DNA of 64,000 nucleotides from the NCBI GenBank assembly GCA_049318625.1, contig JBMOGA010000007.1, forward strand, positions 45,066 to 109,065. Reading direction: 5' to 3'. A program made the translations under genes and the position numbers. The notes beneath the pieces were generated by a model, which saw only the letters and a list, made by a program, of their open reading frames with translations, was not told the DNA's origin and ran no database searches. Each line of letters opens with the position of its first letter. Position 1 is the first letter of the stretch. Source of the DNA: JBMOGA01 sp049318625 (GTDB lineage: Bacteria > Pseudomonadota > Alphaproteobacteria > Rhizobiales > Hyphomicrobiaceae). Of this stretch, positions 10,747-18,812 are shown piece after piece.

Positions 10747-11710
10747 GCGCGAAGGTGTTGCACACCCCGATCTGTCCCGCCTCGAAACCCTTCTTGAACC
10801 ACGCGACCCGCTGGGCCGAAGTGCCGTGGGTGAAGCTTTCCGGCGAGACGCGTCCCGTCGTGCGCTTCTGGATCATGTCGTCGCCGATGGCCGTCGCGGC
10901 CGTCAGCGCCTCCTCGATATCCCCGGGCTCCAGCCGCTTCTTGATCTGATCGTTGAGGCTGCCCCACATACCGGCCAGACAATCGGCCTGCAGTTCCATG
11001 CGCACCTGGATCTCGTTGGCGCGCTGCGGATTGCGCTGCTTCTCCTGTTGCACGCGCTCGGCGATTCCCAGCAGCAACTGGATGTGGTGGCCCACTTCGT
11101 GGGCGATCACGTAGGCCTGAGCGAAGTCACCGGGCGCCCGGAAGCGGCGGCGCAGATCGTCGTAGAAGGCGAGGTCGATGTAGATCTTGCGGTCGAGCGG
11201 GCAATAGAACGGCCCCATCTCCGACTGGCCGAAGCCGCAGCCCGATCGGACCTGGCCGCGGAACAGCACGAGTTGCGGCTCCTCGTAATTGCGCCCCATC
11301 CGCTTGAAGACGTCGCGCCAGACGTCTTCGGTATCGGCGAGAACCCGGCCGACGAACCGGCGCATCTCCTCCTCGTCCTTGTCCTGGGCGGTGCGCTGGC
11401 CGGGCAGGCCCGGGATCGAAGGGCTGTTGCGGCTGGCCGGGCGGCTGCCCGGCTCGACCTGCGGGAACTGCGGCATGTCGAAACCGCCCTCGCGCAGCAG
11501 ATCCAGCGGGTTCATGCCGAGCATCAGCATGATGCCGCCGATGATCAGCAGCGTGGTGATGCTCATCCCGCCGCCACGGCCGACCGGGAAGGGGATGCCG
11601 ATCCGCCCGCCGCCGCCGGGTGACCCGCCGCGGGGGAAGCGAAACCCGCCGGATTCGCCGCGGCGATCCTCGACGTTGCTGCTCTCTCGGTCCTTGTCGT
11701 CGTAACGCAT
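10733..11710 (-). CDS. Neutral zinc metallopeptidase, YpfJ family
   Basis: The 325-residue protein has a glycine-rich N-terminus and one transmembrane segment (about residues 50-66, SITTLLIIGGIMLMLGM). A zinc-peptidase domain follows with HEVGHHIQ, the HExxH-type motif at residues 204-208. The downstream ELQADCLAGMWG probably carries the third metal ligand. This matches the YpfJ/zinc_metallopeptidase family, whose substrates are unknown. The active domain is expected outside the inner membrane. Confidence 0.88.
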   Translation of the reverse strand: MRYDDKDRESSNVEDRRGESGGFRFPRGGSPGGGGRIGIPFPVGRGGGMSITTLLIIGGIMLMLGMNPLDLLREGGFDMPQFPQVEPGSRPASRNSPSIPGLPGQRTAQDKDEEEMRRFVGRVLADTEDVWRDVFKRMGRNYEEPQLVLFRGQVRSGCGFGQSEMGPFYCPLDRKIYIDLAFYDDLRRRFRAPGDFAQAYVIAHEVGHHIQLLLGIAERVQQEKQRNPQRANEIQVRMELQADCLAGMWGSLNDQIKKRLEPGDIEEALTAATAIGDDMIQKRTTGRVSPESFTHGTSAQRVAWFKKGFEAGQIGVCNTFAPGSL

Positions 11711-11879
11711 GCGCGCCTCGGGCGATGAATTCGGATGGTGAAGCTATAGCACGAGACTGGCTCGTCCTTCTTCCCGGGAACGGGCGGCACGGACACGAAA
11801 TCCGTGGCAGGCCCGGACTGACGCGTAGATCGCCGCGGTGCATCGGGCAAGGGCGGCGATGCAGCCTGTGATCTCGATC

Positions 11880-11922
11880 CCGCCGCGCGGGTCGCGGATC
11901 GATGCGCGACCCGCGACGGCGG
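11880..11922. terminator. Long GC-rich hairpin downstream of malonyl-CoA decarboxylase
   Basis: Bases 11880-11896 and 11905-11922 form a near-perfect 17-bp stem with one bulged A and an eight-base loop. The hairpin lies 37 bases past the malonyl-CoA decarboxylase stop (minus strand). On the plus strand it is followed by ACTTTT. It could end transcription from either side. The rest of the 248-base gap (11711-11958) shows nothing else I can support. Confidence 0.6.
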
Positions 11923-11958
11923 ACTTTTCGCGGCGACATCGCCGGCCTTGTACCGGTC

Positions 11959-13386
11959 TCACTCGTCGGCTGCGATGGGGGGCCGCGTGCGAGTGGGCGG
12001 CTCGCTGTCCGGACGGCCGCCGGTCGTCAGCAGCTTGATCTCCGGGGCACGCACGCGCTTCTCCGATTTCAACTGGGCGCGGACCTGACGCGAGGCGGCC
12101 ACGACGCCTTCGTTGGCGAAAGCCTCGTGGTTGCGCTCGATCTCCTTGAGGTCATAGCGATAGTTGACCATCAGGCCGTGCGCCTCCCGCAGCCCCTTCT
12201 CGGAGGTGTCGGCCAGCCAGTTGATCCGCTCGAGACGCGCACCGTTGCCGAGGTGGAAGCGGGCGACCGGGTCGACCGGGCGGCCGTCATCGGCCTTGGC
12301 CAGCAGAAAATAGTGGGCGGCGAGCGCCAGCAGCGGCCCGTGAAGTTCGCCGGCGGCCTCCGGCTTCTCGTGCCAGCCGAGATCCTTCAAGCGGTCGAGC
12401 CGTCGGCGATCCTCGCCACTGACAAGACCCGTCGTATCGCTGGCCAACGTGCGGTCGAGCCAGCGGGCGAAATGCGGCACGGGCGACAGGGTCACGAAGG
12501 TCTTGAGGGTTGGGTTCTCGCGGGAGAGGTCCTCGGCCACCTGCTTGATCAGGAAGTTGCCGAACGAGATGCCCTTGAGCCCCTCCTGGCAGTTCGAGAT
12601 CGAGTAGAACACCGCCGTCGCCGGCCCTTGAATCACCCCGGGCTTGGCCGGCTCTGACAGCACCTCGCCGATCGCCTCGGGCGGCTCGCGCGTCAGCGCC
12701 ACTTCGACGAAGATCAGCGGCTCGTCGACCAGTGCGGGATGAAAGAAGGCGAAGCAGCGCCGGTCCGCGGGATCGAGACGGCGGCGCAAGTCGTCCCAGC
12801 CGCGGATCTCGTGCACGGCCTCGTAGGCGATGATCTTTTCGAGGATGGCGGCCGGAGTCTGCCAGTCGATGCGCTTGAGAACCAGGAAGCCGCGATTGAA
12901 CCACGACGACAGCAGATGCATCAGGTCGTCGTCGACAAGGGCGAGAGCACGGTCGCCCTTCGCCAGTCGCAACAGGTCGTGACGCAGCGCGACGATGGCT
13001 GCCGTGCCGCCGGGTGCCAGGTTGAGACGGCGGAAGAATTCCTGTCGCGGGCTCTCGACGGCCGCCTGGAGACGGGCGAGGCTCGCGGGGTCGGCGTGCT
13101 GGCGCCACGCCTCGACGGCCTGTTTCACCGCCGCCGGATCGGGCACCAGTTCGTCGGCGAGGAAGCGAAAGAAGTCACGGCGCTGATCGAGCGTGAGGTC
13201 GCGATAGCAGGCGAGAATCTGCCGGGCCAGCGCCACGCCCGAGGCCTCGCCGCGGCCCGATACGAGCGCCCGCGACAGTTCACGGATGTCGGCTGCGGAA
13301 TCGGCCGTGCGGGCGGTCCAGGGGATGAGATTGCGGCCCTGCTCTGCAACGGTGTTCAGAAGCTCCTGCAGAAACGACACGTTCAT
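11959..13386 (-). CDS. Malonyl-CoA decarboxylase
   Basis: This enzyme converts malonyl-CoA to acetyl-CoA and CO2. The 475-residue product fits the MCD family: an N-terminal helical domain, then the GNAT-like catalytic domain with HPALVDEPLIFVEVAL, AVFYSISNCQEGLKGISFGNFLIK, and a late FHLGNGARLERINWLAD segment. The start at 13386 (MNVSFLQELL) is chosen because the conserved fold begins there; the 52 upstream in-frame residues overlap the upstream gene. It lies 46 bases downstream of the LuxI-type gene on the same strand, so both may be co-transcribed. Confidence 0.93.
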   Translation of the reverse strand: MNVSFLQELLNTVAEQGRNLIPWTARTADSAADIRELSRALVSGRGEASGVALARQILACYRDLTLDQRRDFFRFLADELVPDPAAVKQAVEAWRQHADPASLARLQAAVESPRQEFFRRLNLAPGGTAAIVALRHDLLRLAKGDRALALVDDDLMHLLSSWFNRGFLVLKRIDWQTPAAILEKIIAYEAVHEIRGWDDLRRRLDPADRRCFAFFHPALVDEPLIFVEVALTREPPEAIGEVLSEPAKPGVIQGPATAVFYSISNCQEGLKGISFGNFLIKQVAEDLSRENPTLKTFVTLSPVPHFARWLDRTLASDTTGLVSGEDRRRLDRLKDLGWHEKPEAAGELHGPLLALAAHYFLLAKADDGRPVDPVARFHLGNGARLERINWLADTSEKGLREAHGLMVNYRYDLKEIERNHEAFANEGVVAASRQVRAQLKSEKRVRAPEIKLLTTGGRPDSEPPTRTRPPIAADE

Positions 13387-13432
13387 GCTGGCCCCTCGCG
13401 CAAGCGATCGTGCGACCCCGACACATGGAGAG

Positions 13433-14035
13433 CTAACGCGCGACGTCGTCAAGATCGCGACCGACGGGCACGTCGAGAAAGGTGACGGCGGGGCCGATGC
13501 TCGGGACGGTGACGAGCACCACGATGGCACGCCCCTCGGCAAAGGCGAACGGCGCCCCGATTGCGGTCATCGCGAGACCGATGCGCCGGAAATGGCCGAG
13601 CAATCCGGCATCGATGGTCGCGAGCAGCCGCGCGACCCCGCGCTGACGGCAATGCGCGAACAGGCCGTTCAGCAAGCGGTCCCTCACCGCCCCCGGCGGG
13701 CCCTGGCCTTTGAGCACGAAGAACCGGGTGAGCTCGCGGATTTCGGGGCCGCAGGGCAGATCGAGCCCCGCGACCAGAGCGGCGTCGACGCACGTGACCG
13801 GACGGGCCGCGCGTGTCGGCAACAGGCGCAATCCCGCGACGATCCCCCGGTCGGGACCGAGCAGCAGCAGATACTCGGCGGCCGGACCGTCGGCGGCGTC
13901 GCGCTCCAGTCCGTCGGGCCGTGCCAGCGCCCGCCAGCCGCGGCGGCCGACGAACACGCGGCTGCGCGCCTCGAACATCGCGCACGCGTGGGCGCGAGCC
14001 CGCTCGATGTGGCGTCCGGAGAACCGCAGCAGCAT
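13433..14035 (-). CDS. LuxI-family acyl-homoserine-lactone synthase
   Basis: The roughly 200-residue product matches the autoinducer synthase family, which makes acyl- or aryl-homoserine lactones from S-adenosylmethionine and an acyl-ACP or acyl-CoA. With the start at 14035 the residues that are invariant in LuxI fall at almost the same numbers: R24, F28, W34, E44, D46, D49, R70, E101 and R104. Motifs visible are RSRVFVGRRGW, LERDAADG, GLRLLPT and EIRELTRFF. GAGG five bases upstream supports ATG 14035; ATG 14062 is possible but lacks such a site. No LuxR gene is in the window. The RPDG after the Trp resembles Rhodopseudomonas RpaI as I recall it. Confidence 0.82.
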   Translation of the reverse strand: MLLRFSGRHIERARAHACAMFEARSRVFVGRRGWRALARPDGLERDAADGPAAEYLLLLGPDRGIVAGLRLLPTRAARPVTCVDAALVAGLDLPCGPEIRELTRFFVLKGQGPPGAVRDRLLNGLFAHCRQRGVARLLATIDAGLLGHFRRIGLAMTAIGAPFAFAEGRAIVVLVTVPSIGPAVTFLDVPVGRDLDDVAR

Positions 14036-14166
14036 GCCGGCCTCGCCGTTCAATTCTTTCATTCGTATACGTCTGCTCTGCGGAGGGATCAATCAACCGG
14101 CAAGAGGGGCTCGACGGCGCGGCGCGGCCAGCGCATGCTCGGCGCAAACGCAGGGAGAATGCCGCC

Positions 14167-14967
14167 GTGACCACGCCCCACTACGAGGTTCTCGCCGTCA
14201 AGTATGCGGAGAAGACCGACCGTATTCGCGCCGACAACTTCATCATGGCCGACGACCATGCCGCACCGATGCCGATGGACTATTTCATCTGGGTGGTGCG
14301 CAACGGCGCCCGCACCATCGTGGTGGATACCGGCTTCGACCACGCGGAAGCCGAGCGGCGCGGGCGGCGCGTACTGAGCCACCCGGTCGAGGTTCTGGCA
14401 CTCCTCGATATCGACGCCGCCACCGTCACCGATGTGGTGGTGACCCACCTGCACTACGATCACGCCGGTACGATCGACAGCTTCCCCAAGGCGCAGTTCC
14501 ATCTGCAGGCGGCCGAAATGGCCTTCGCGACGGGCCCGTGCATGTGCAGCACCCACATGCGCATTCCGTTTACGGCCGAGCATGTCTGCCAGATGGTGCG
14601 GAACGTCTATTCCGGCCGCGTCACCTTCTACGACGGCGACGGCGAAGTGGCGCCCGGCGTGACGGTGCACCGGCTCGGCGGGCACAGCCGCGGTCTGCAG
14701 TGCGTGCGCGTGGCGACCGACCAGGGGCCGCTGGTGCTGGCCTCGGATGCAACGCACTACTACGAGAATTTCGAGTTGCGGAAGCCGTTCGTCATCGTCG
14801 TGGACATGGAAGACATGATCAAAGGTTTCGCGCGGCTCGAGGCACTGGCCGGTGACCGCCGGCGCGTCGTGCCCGGCCACGATCCGCTGGTCCTCAAACG
14901 CTATCCGGCGCTGGATGTGCGGACTGCCGGCATCGTCCATCGCCTCGACGTGGCCCGGAGGGACTGA
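14167..14967 (+). CDS. MBL-fold hydrolase, N-acyl-homoserine lactonase family
   Basis: This 266-residue metallo-beta-lactamase-fold protein has HLHYDH at residues 94-99. Other metal ligands are at H173 (GGHSRG), D194 (ASDATHYY) and H238 (VPGHDP). Y198 falls four residues after the bridging Asp, close to the catalytic Tyr position of AHL lactonases. The YFIWVVRNGARTIVVDTGFD region is typical of proteins named N-acyl-homoserine lactonase family. Not all members hydrolyse AHLs, so the substrate is an inference strengthened by the divergent LuxI-type gene about 130 bases away. The start is GTG 14167 with AGGGAG upstream. Confidence 0.8.
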   Translation: MTTPHYEVLAVKYAEKTDRIRADNFIMADDHAAPMPMDYFIWVVRNGARTIVVDTGFDHAEAERRGRRVLSHPVEVLALLDIDAATVTDVVVTHLHYDHAGTIDSFPKAQFHLQAAEMAFATGPCMCSTHMRIPFTAEHVCQMVRNVYSGRVTFYDGDGEVAPGVTVHRLGGHSRGLQCVRVATDQGPLVLASDATHYYENFELRKPFVIVVDMEDMIKGFARLEALAGDRRRVVPGHDPLVLKRYPALDVRTAGIVHRLDVARRD

Positions 14968-14969
14968 CG

Positions 14970-15869
14970 GTGTCGCAGTTCGCGCCTCAACTGCCGTCGG
15001 CCGGCCAGATCTTCCTGGACCATGTCGGTTGGTTCGTGCCCGACATGGCTGGAGCGGAGCCGGTGTTCGCGGCACTCGGGTTTCCGTTGACACCCTTTTC
15101 GGTGCACCTCGATCGCGATCCGGCGACGGGCGTGTCCACACCGGTCGGCTCGGCGAACCGTCTGGCCATGCTGGCGCGCGGCTATCTGGAGATCCTCACA
15201 CCGGTGGGTGATGCCGACACCCCGGTGGCCCGGCACATGCGGGCGGCGCTGGCGCGGCACACCGGCGTGCATCTGATCGCCTTCACGGTCGCCGACGCTG
15301 CCGCCGATGCGGTGCGCCTCACCACAGCCGGGTTCGCGTTGTCCCCGACCGTCAATCTCAGACGGACCATCGAGGCCGAGGATGGCAGCACGGTCGAGGT
15401 CGCTTTCACCGTCGTGCGTCCGGTCCTCGGTTCGATCCCCGAGGGCCGCATGCAGGTGTTGACCCATCACACACCGGACCACATGTGGCAGGCGCGCTAT
15501 CTGCCGACCGCCAACGCGATCACCGCACTGACCGGCGCCGTGATCGCCGTACCCGACGTCGTCGACAGTGCCGCGCGCCTCGGCCGCCTCGTCGACCGTG
15601 TTGCGGCGCCCGGGCCGGAGGGCATGGAGATCACCCTCGATCGCGGACGGCTGCTGCTGGTGACCCCCGATGCCGCCGTTGGCGTGACCGGCGCTGCGCC
15701 AGCGGTCGTTCCGTCCGTCGTGGCGGTCGAGCTTGCGTCGCACGATCTCGGTCAGACTGCGCGCTTCCTCGCCGCACGTGGCCTTGCGCACGCCGCCAGC
15801 GGCGGCGACCGACTGCTGGTCCCGGCCGAGGCGGCGGCTGGCGTCGCGGTGATCATCCGTCAGTCCTGA
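14970..15869 (+). CDS. VOC-family glyoxalase-like protein
   Basis: The 299-residue protein begins with ILFDHVGWFVPDM-like residues (IFLDHVGWFVPDM) and FAALGFPLTPF, and has a second half with ITALTGAVIAVPDVVDSAARL. This is the paired beta-alpha-beta layout of the vicinal-oxygen-chelate superfamily, in the broad glyoxalase_3-like group. The reaction is unknown. GTG at 14970 lies two bases after the lactonase stop, so the genes are translationally coupled and probably act on the same substrate class. Confidence 0.75.
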   Translation: MSQFAPQLPSAGQIFLDHVGWFVPDMAGAEPVFAALGFPLTPFSVHLDRDPATGVSTPVGSANRLAMLARGYLEILTPVGDADTPVARHMRAALARHTGVHLIAFTVADAAADAVRLTTAGFALSPTVNLRRTIEAEDGSTVEVAFTVVRPVLGSIPEGRMQVLTHHTPDHMWQARYLPTANAITALTGAVIAVPDVVDSAARLGRLVDRVAAPGPEGMEITLDRGRLLLVTPDAAVGVTGAAPAVVPSVVAVELASHDLGQTARFLAARGLAHAASGGDRLLVPAEAAAGVAVIIRQS

Positions 15870-15873
15870 CGGC

Positions 15874-17508
15874 CTACATGCCGCCGTCACGGTCGAGCTT
15901 GCGCAGATCGATCCGTCGCACTTTGCCGGTGATGGTCACCGGCATCTCGTCGATGAAGCGCAGCTTGCGAGGATACTCGTGAGCCGCGAGGCGGTTCTTC
16001 ACGAATGCCTGGATCTCGGTGGCGAGCGTGTCCGACGGCGTGAACCCGTCGCGCAGCACCACGAAGGCCGCGACCACCTCGCCGCGGATCGCATCCGGCG
16101 AGCCGACGACCCCCGCCAAGGCCACGGCCGGATGACGGGTGAGGCATTCCTCGACCTCGCCGGGGCCGATCCGGTAGCCGGCCGAACTGATGATGTCGTC
16201 GTCGCGGCCGCGGAACCAGAAGTAGCCGTCCTCGTCTTTGGTGGCGACGTCGCCCAGCAGACACCAGTCGCCACGAAACTTTTCCGCCGTCGCCTCGGGC
16301 CGGCGCCAGTACTCGAGGAACATCACGGGGTCGGGCCGTCGCACGGCGACGATACCGGGGGTCCCGGGCGCCAGCACGTTGCCGACGTCGTCGACCACCT
16401 CGACGACGTGGCCTGGTAGCGCGCGCCCCATCGAACCCGGCCGCACCGGAAAGAGTGTGGGGCCATTGCCGACGACCAGATTGGCCTCTGTCTGACCGAA
16501 GAATTCCGCGATCTCGAGGCCGAACGTTTCGCGCCCCCACGCGATGAGATCCGCGCCGAGCGTCTCGCCGCCCGAGGCCAACGAACGCAGTCGATAAGCG
16601 TGTCGACGAGTCGGCTCGGGCACCGCGCGCATCAGCCGGAGCGCGGTCGGCGGCATGAAAACATTGCGGATGGCGTGCTTCGCCATGAAGGCGAACGCCC
16701 AGTCGGGATCGAATTTGGTGCGCTTACTGCCGATCACCGGCACCGCGAGATAGAGCGACGGCAGCAGAACATCGAGCAATCCGCCGGCCCACGCCCAGTC
16801 GGCCGGGGTCCAATAGCGGTCGCCGGGCTGGGGCATCATGCTGTGGGGCACGATGACCCCCGGCAGGTGGCCCGGCACCACGCGGGCCGCGTGCAGGACA
16901 CCCTTCGGGTTGCCGGTGGTGCCCGACGTGTACATCAGGATCGCCGGATCATCGCGACCGGTCTCGGCGGTGGTGAAGCGATCGGAGGCGTGCGCGATCT
17001 CGCCCCAGAAGTCTTTGGCCCCGCGCGGGCCTGCCCCGTCCACAGTCAGCACGTGGCGGAGGCCCTCGACATCGGCAAGATCGTCAGCCAGGCGCTCGAA
17101 GTTCCCGGCCGAGGTCACCAAAACCTGGGCGCCACTGTCGGAAAGCCGGTAGCGCACCGCCTCGGGGCCGAACAGGTTGAACAACGGCAGCGCGATGGCG
17201 CCGGTTTTCTGGACGGCGATGTGCGCGATGGCCGTCTCGGCGCATTGCGGCAGCTGGATCGCGACGATGACGCCCGGACCGACACCTCGCGCACGGAGCA
17301 CGTTGGCGGTGCGGCTGGCGGCCCGGTCGAGATCCGCGAAGGTCCAGGTACGGGCGCTGCCGTCGCCCTCCTCGACGATCATGGCCGTGGCGGCTGGATC
17401 GCGGGCGGCATGGCGGTCGCACAGGACTTCGGCCAGATTGAACCGCTCGGGGATTTCCCACCGGAAAGTTCCGTAGGCCTCCTGCCAGGTATCGCCGGAA
17501 ATGCGCAT
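15874..17508 (-). CDS. AMP-dependent acyl-CoA synthetase
   Basis: This 544-residue enzyme activates a carboxylic acid to its CoA thioester through an acyl-AMP. It carries the P-loop YTSGTTGNPKGVLH (around residue 195), FGQTEANLVVGN, and the C-terminal hinge GRDDDIISSAGYRIGPGEVE. The lysine motif GKVRRIDLR lies near the end. The sequence resembles acetyl-/medium-chain acyl-CoA synthetases, but chain length cannot be read from it. It is the last gene of a minus-strand cluster with a CoA-transferase and HMG-CoA lyase. It ends five bases from the convergent VOC gene. Confidence 0.9.
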   Translation of the reverse strand: MRISGDTWQEAYGTFRWEIPERFNLAEVLCDRHAARDPAATAMIVEEGDGSARTWTFADLDRAASRTANVLRARGVGPGVIVAIQLPQCAETAIAHIAVQKTGAIALPLFNLFGPEAVRYRLSDSGAQVLVTSAGNFERLADDLADVEGLRHVLTVDGAGPRGAKDFWGEIAHASDRFTTAETGRDDPAILMYTSGTTGNPKGVLHAARVVPGHLPGVIVPHSMMPQPGDRYWTPADWAWAGGLLDVLLPSLYLAVPVIGSKRTKFDPDWAFAFMAKHAIRNVFMPPTALRLMRAVPEPTRRHAYRLRSLASGGETLGADLIAWGRETFGLEIAEFFGQTEANLVVGNGPTLFPVRPGSMGRALPGHVVEVVDDVGNVLAPGTPGIVAVRRPDPVMFLEYWRRPEATAEKFRGDWCLLGDVATKDEDGYFWFRGRDDDIISSAGYRIGPGEVEECLTRHPAVALAGVVGSPDAIRGEVVAAFVVLRDGFTPSDTLATEIQAFVKNRLAAHEYPRKLRFIDEMPVTITGKVRRIDLRKLDRDGGM

Positions 17509-17538
17509 CGGTCGCCTCGCGCGCGGCTCGGCCGCCGT

Positions 17539-17865
17539 TCAGGTGATGGACGTTCCCTCGACGGCGCCGAGGCTCTGCCCCGAAACCAGCGTGTAGGTCA
17601 GGACGCGGCGCGAGGCGACCCAGGGCCCCGTCGTCGCCTCCACCTCGGCGAACCGCTTAGTCGCCCGGTGGGCCTCGACGGCGTCCTCGTCGTCATAGAT
17701 CTCGTAGAGGAAGAAGCTCGCCGGCTCGATCGGGTCCTGGGCGACGTCGAACTGGCGGCAGCCCGGTTCCTCCAGCAGCGACGCGCCGGCATGGGCGAGG
17801 ATGATGGTCTTGAAGGCGTCGACGTGGGCTGGCTTCACCTCGAAGAACACCGTCAGCACGATCAT
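17539..17865 (-). CDS. Antibiotic biosynthesis monooxygenase (ABM) domain protein
   Basis: The 108-residue protein shows the ABM ferredoxin-like fold pattern: VFFEVKPAHVDAFKTIILAHA, EPGCRQFDVAQDP, FFLYEIYDDEDAVEAHRATKRF. Members include small quinol monooxygenases and uncharacterised enzymes. ATG at 17865 has AGGGGAG eight bases upstream. Its first bases overlap the HMG-CoA lyase stop (ATGA), so it is translationally coupled to that gene. The reaction is unknown. Confidence 0.82.
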   Translation of the reverse strand: MIVLTVFFEVKPAHVDAFKTIILAHAGASLLEEPGCRQFDVAQDPIEPASFFLYEIYDDEDAVEAHRATKRFAEVEATTGPWVASRRVLTYTLVSGQSLGAVEGTSIT

Positions 17866-18812
17866 GCACACTGCTCCCCTGGAAAGCCGCGGGTGGCGGC
17901 GCCGAACCCGGCCAGCGCACGACGGCGCGGCACGGACTGGATGCGCCCGCCGGCCTGTTCCGGGGCGACGGCGCGCGACAGGTCGGCGGCCGGCAGCAGT
18001 TTGGCGAGATCGACGCCGGTGGCAATACCCATGTGCTCGAACGCGAACACGAGATCCTCGGTCGCCGTGTTGCCGGAGGCGCCGGGCGCGAACGGGCAGC
18101 CGCCGAGCCCCGCTGCGGCGCCATCGATGACGCGGACACCGGCATCGTAGGCGGCGATCGCGTTGGCGACGCCCACGTTGTAGGTGTCGTGGCCATGGAA
18201 CGCGAAGGTGACACCCGGTCGCGCGAACCGGCCGTGCAGCATTTCGAACATCGCGTGGACGTGGTTGGGGGCGGCGCGGCCGGTGGTGTCGCAGATGGCG
18301 ATCTCGACGTCGGACACCGTGGTCAGCACGCGCTCGACGAGCCCGATCACCCGCTCCTCGGGCGTGCGGCCCTCGAAGGGACAGTCGAAGCTGGTCGCGA
18401 GGTTGAACCGCAGGACCAGACCGCGGCCGAGTTCGGGCCAGGTTCGCTCGAAGTCCTTGAAGCTGTCGTCGACGCTGCGGCGCACGTTCGACTGGTTGTG
18501 GCTCTCGGTGACCGAGACCACCCAGGAGATCTCGCGGATGCCGGCCTCGATCGCCGCATGGATGCCTTTGCCGTTCGGCACGAGAGCCTGCAACCGGATG
18601 GCGTCGGGGAGGGTCGCGCGCGCCATCACCTCGCGGATGTCGGCCATCTGCGGCAGCGCCTTGGGACTGACGAAGGCGCCGATCTCCATGCGCCCGATGC
18701 CGGCCGCACCCAGCGCGTCGACGATGCGGATCTTCTCGTCGGTCGGAATGAAGCGCTTGACGGCCTGGAACCCGTCGCGGGGGGCAACCTCGACGATCGA
18801 GACGGATCTCAT
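17862..18812 (-). CDS. Hydroxymethylglutaryl-CoA lyase family protein
   Basis: This family cleaves HMG-CoA to acetyl-CoA and acetoacetate, the last step of leucine breakdown. The 316 residues show the TIM-barrel start EVAPRDGFQ (catalytic Arg and metal-binding Asp), TFAFHGHDTYNVGVAN (metal-binding His-x-His) and the lyase signature GGCPFAPGASGNTATEDL with the mobile-loop Cys. Length is right for the family. It overlaps the upstream CoA-transferase by four bases. Related lyases act on other 3-hydroxyacyl-CoAs, so HMG-CoA is likely but not certain. Confidence 0.88.
   Translation of the reverse strand: MRSVSIVEVAPRDGFQAVKRFIPTDEKIRIVDALGAAGIGRMEIGAFVSPKALPQMADIREVMARATLPDAIRLQALVPNGKGIHAAIEAGIREISWVVSVTESHNQSNVRRSVDDSFKDFERTWPELGRGLVLRFNLATSFDCPFEGRTPEERVIGLVERVLTTVSDVEIAICDTTGRAAPNHVHAMFEMLHGRFARPGVTFAFHGHDTYNVGVANAIAAYDAGVRVIDGAAAGLGGCPFAPGASGNTATEDLVFAFEHMGIATGVDLAKLLPAADLSRAVAPEQAGGRIQSVPRRRALAGFGAATRGFPGEQCA

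Noticed and set aside
14064..14071. CGTATACG palindrome near the LuxI-type start as a lux box
   Set aside because: It is only eight bases, has no CTG/CAG arms of a lux box, and lies next to the possible translation start.
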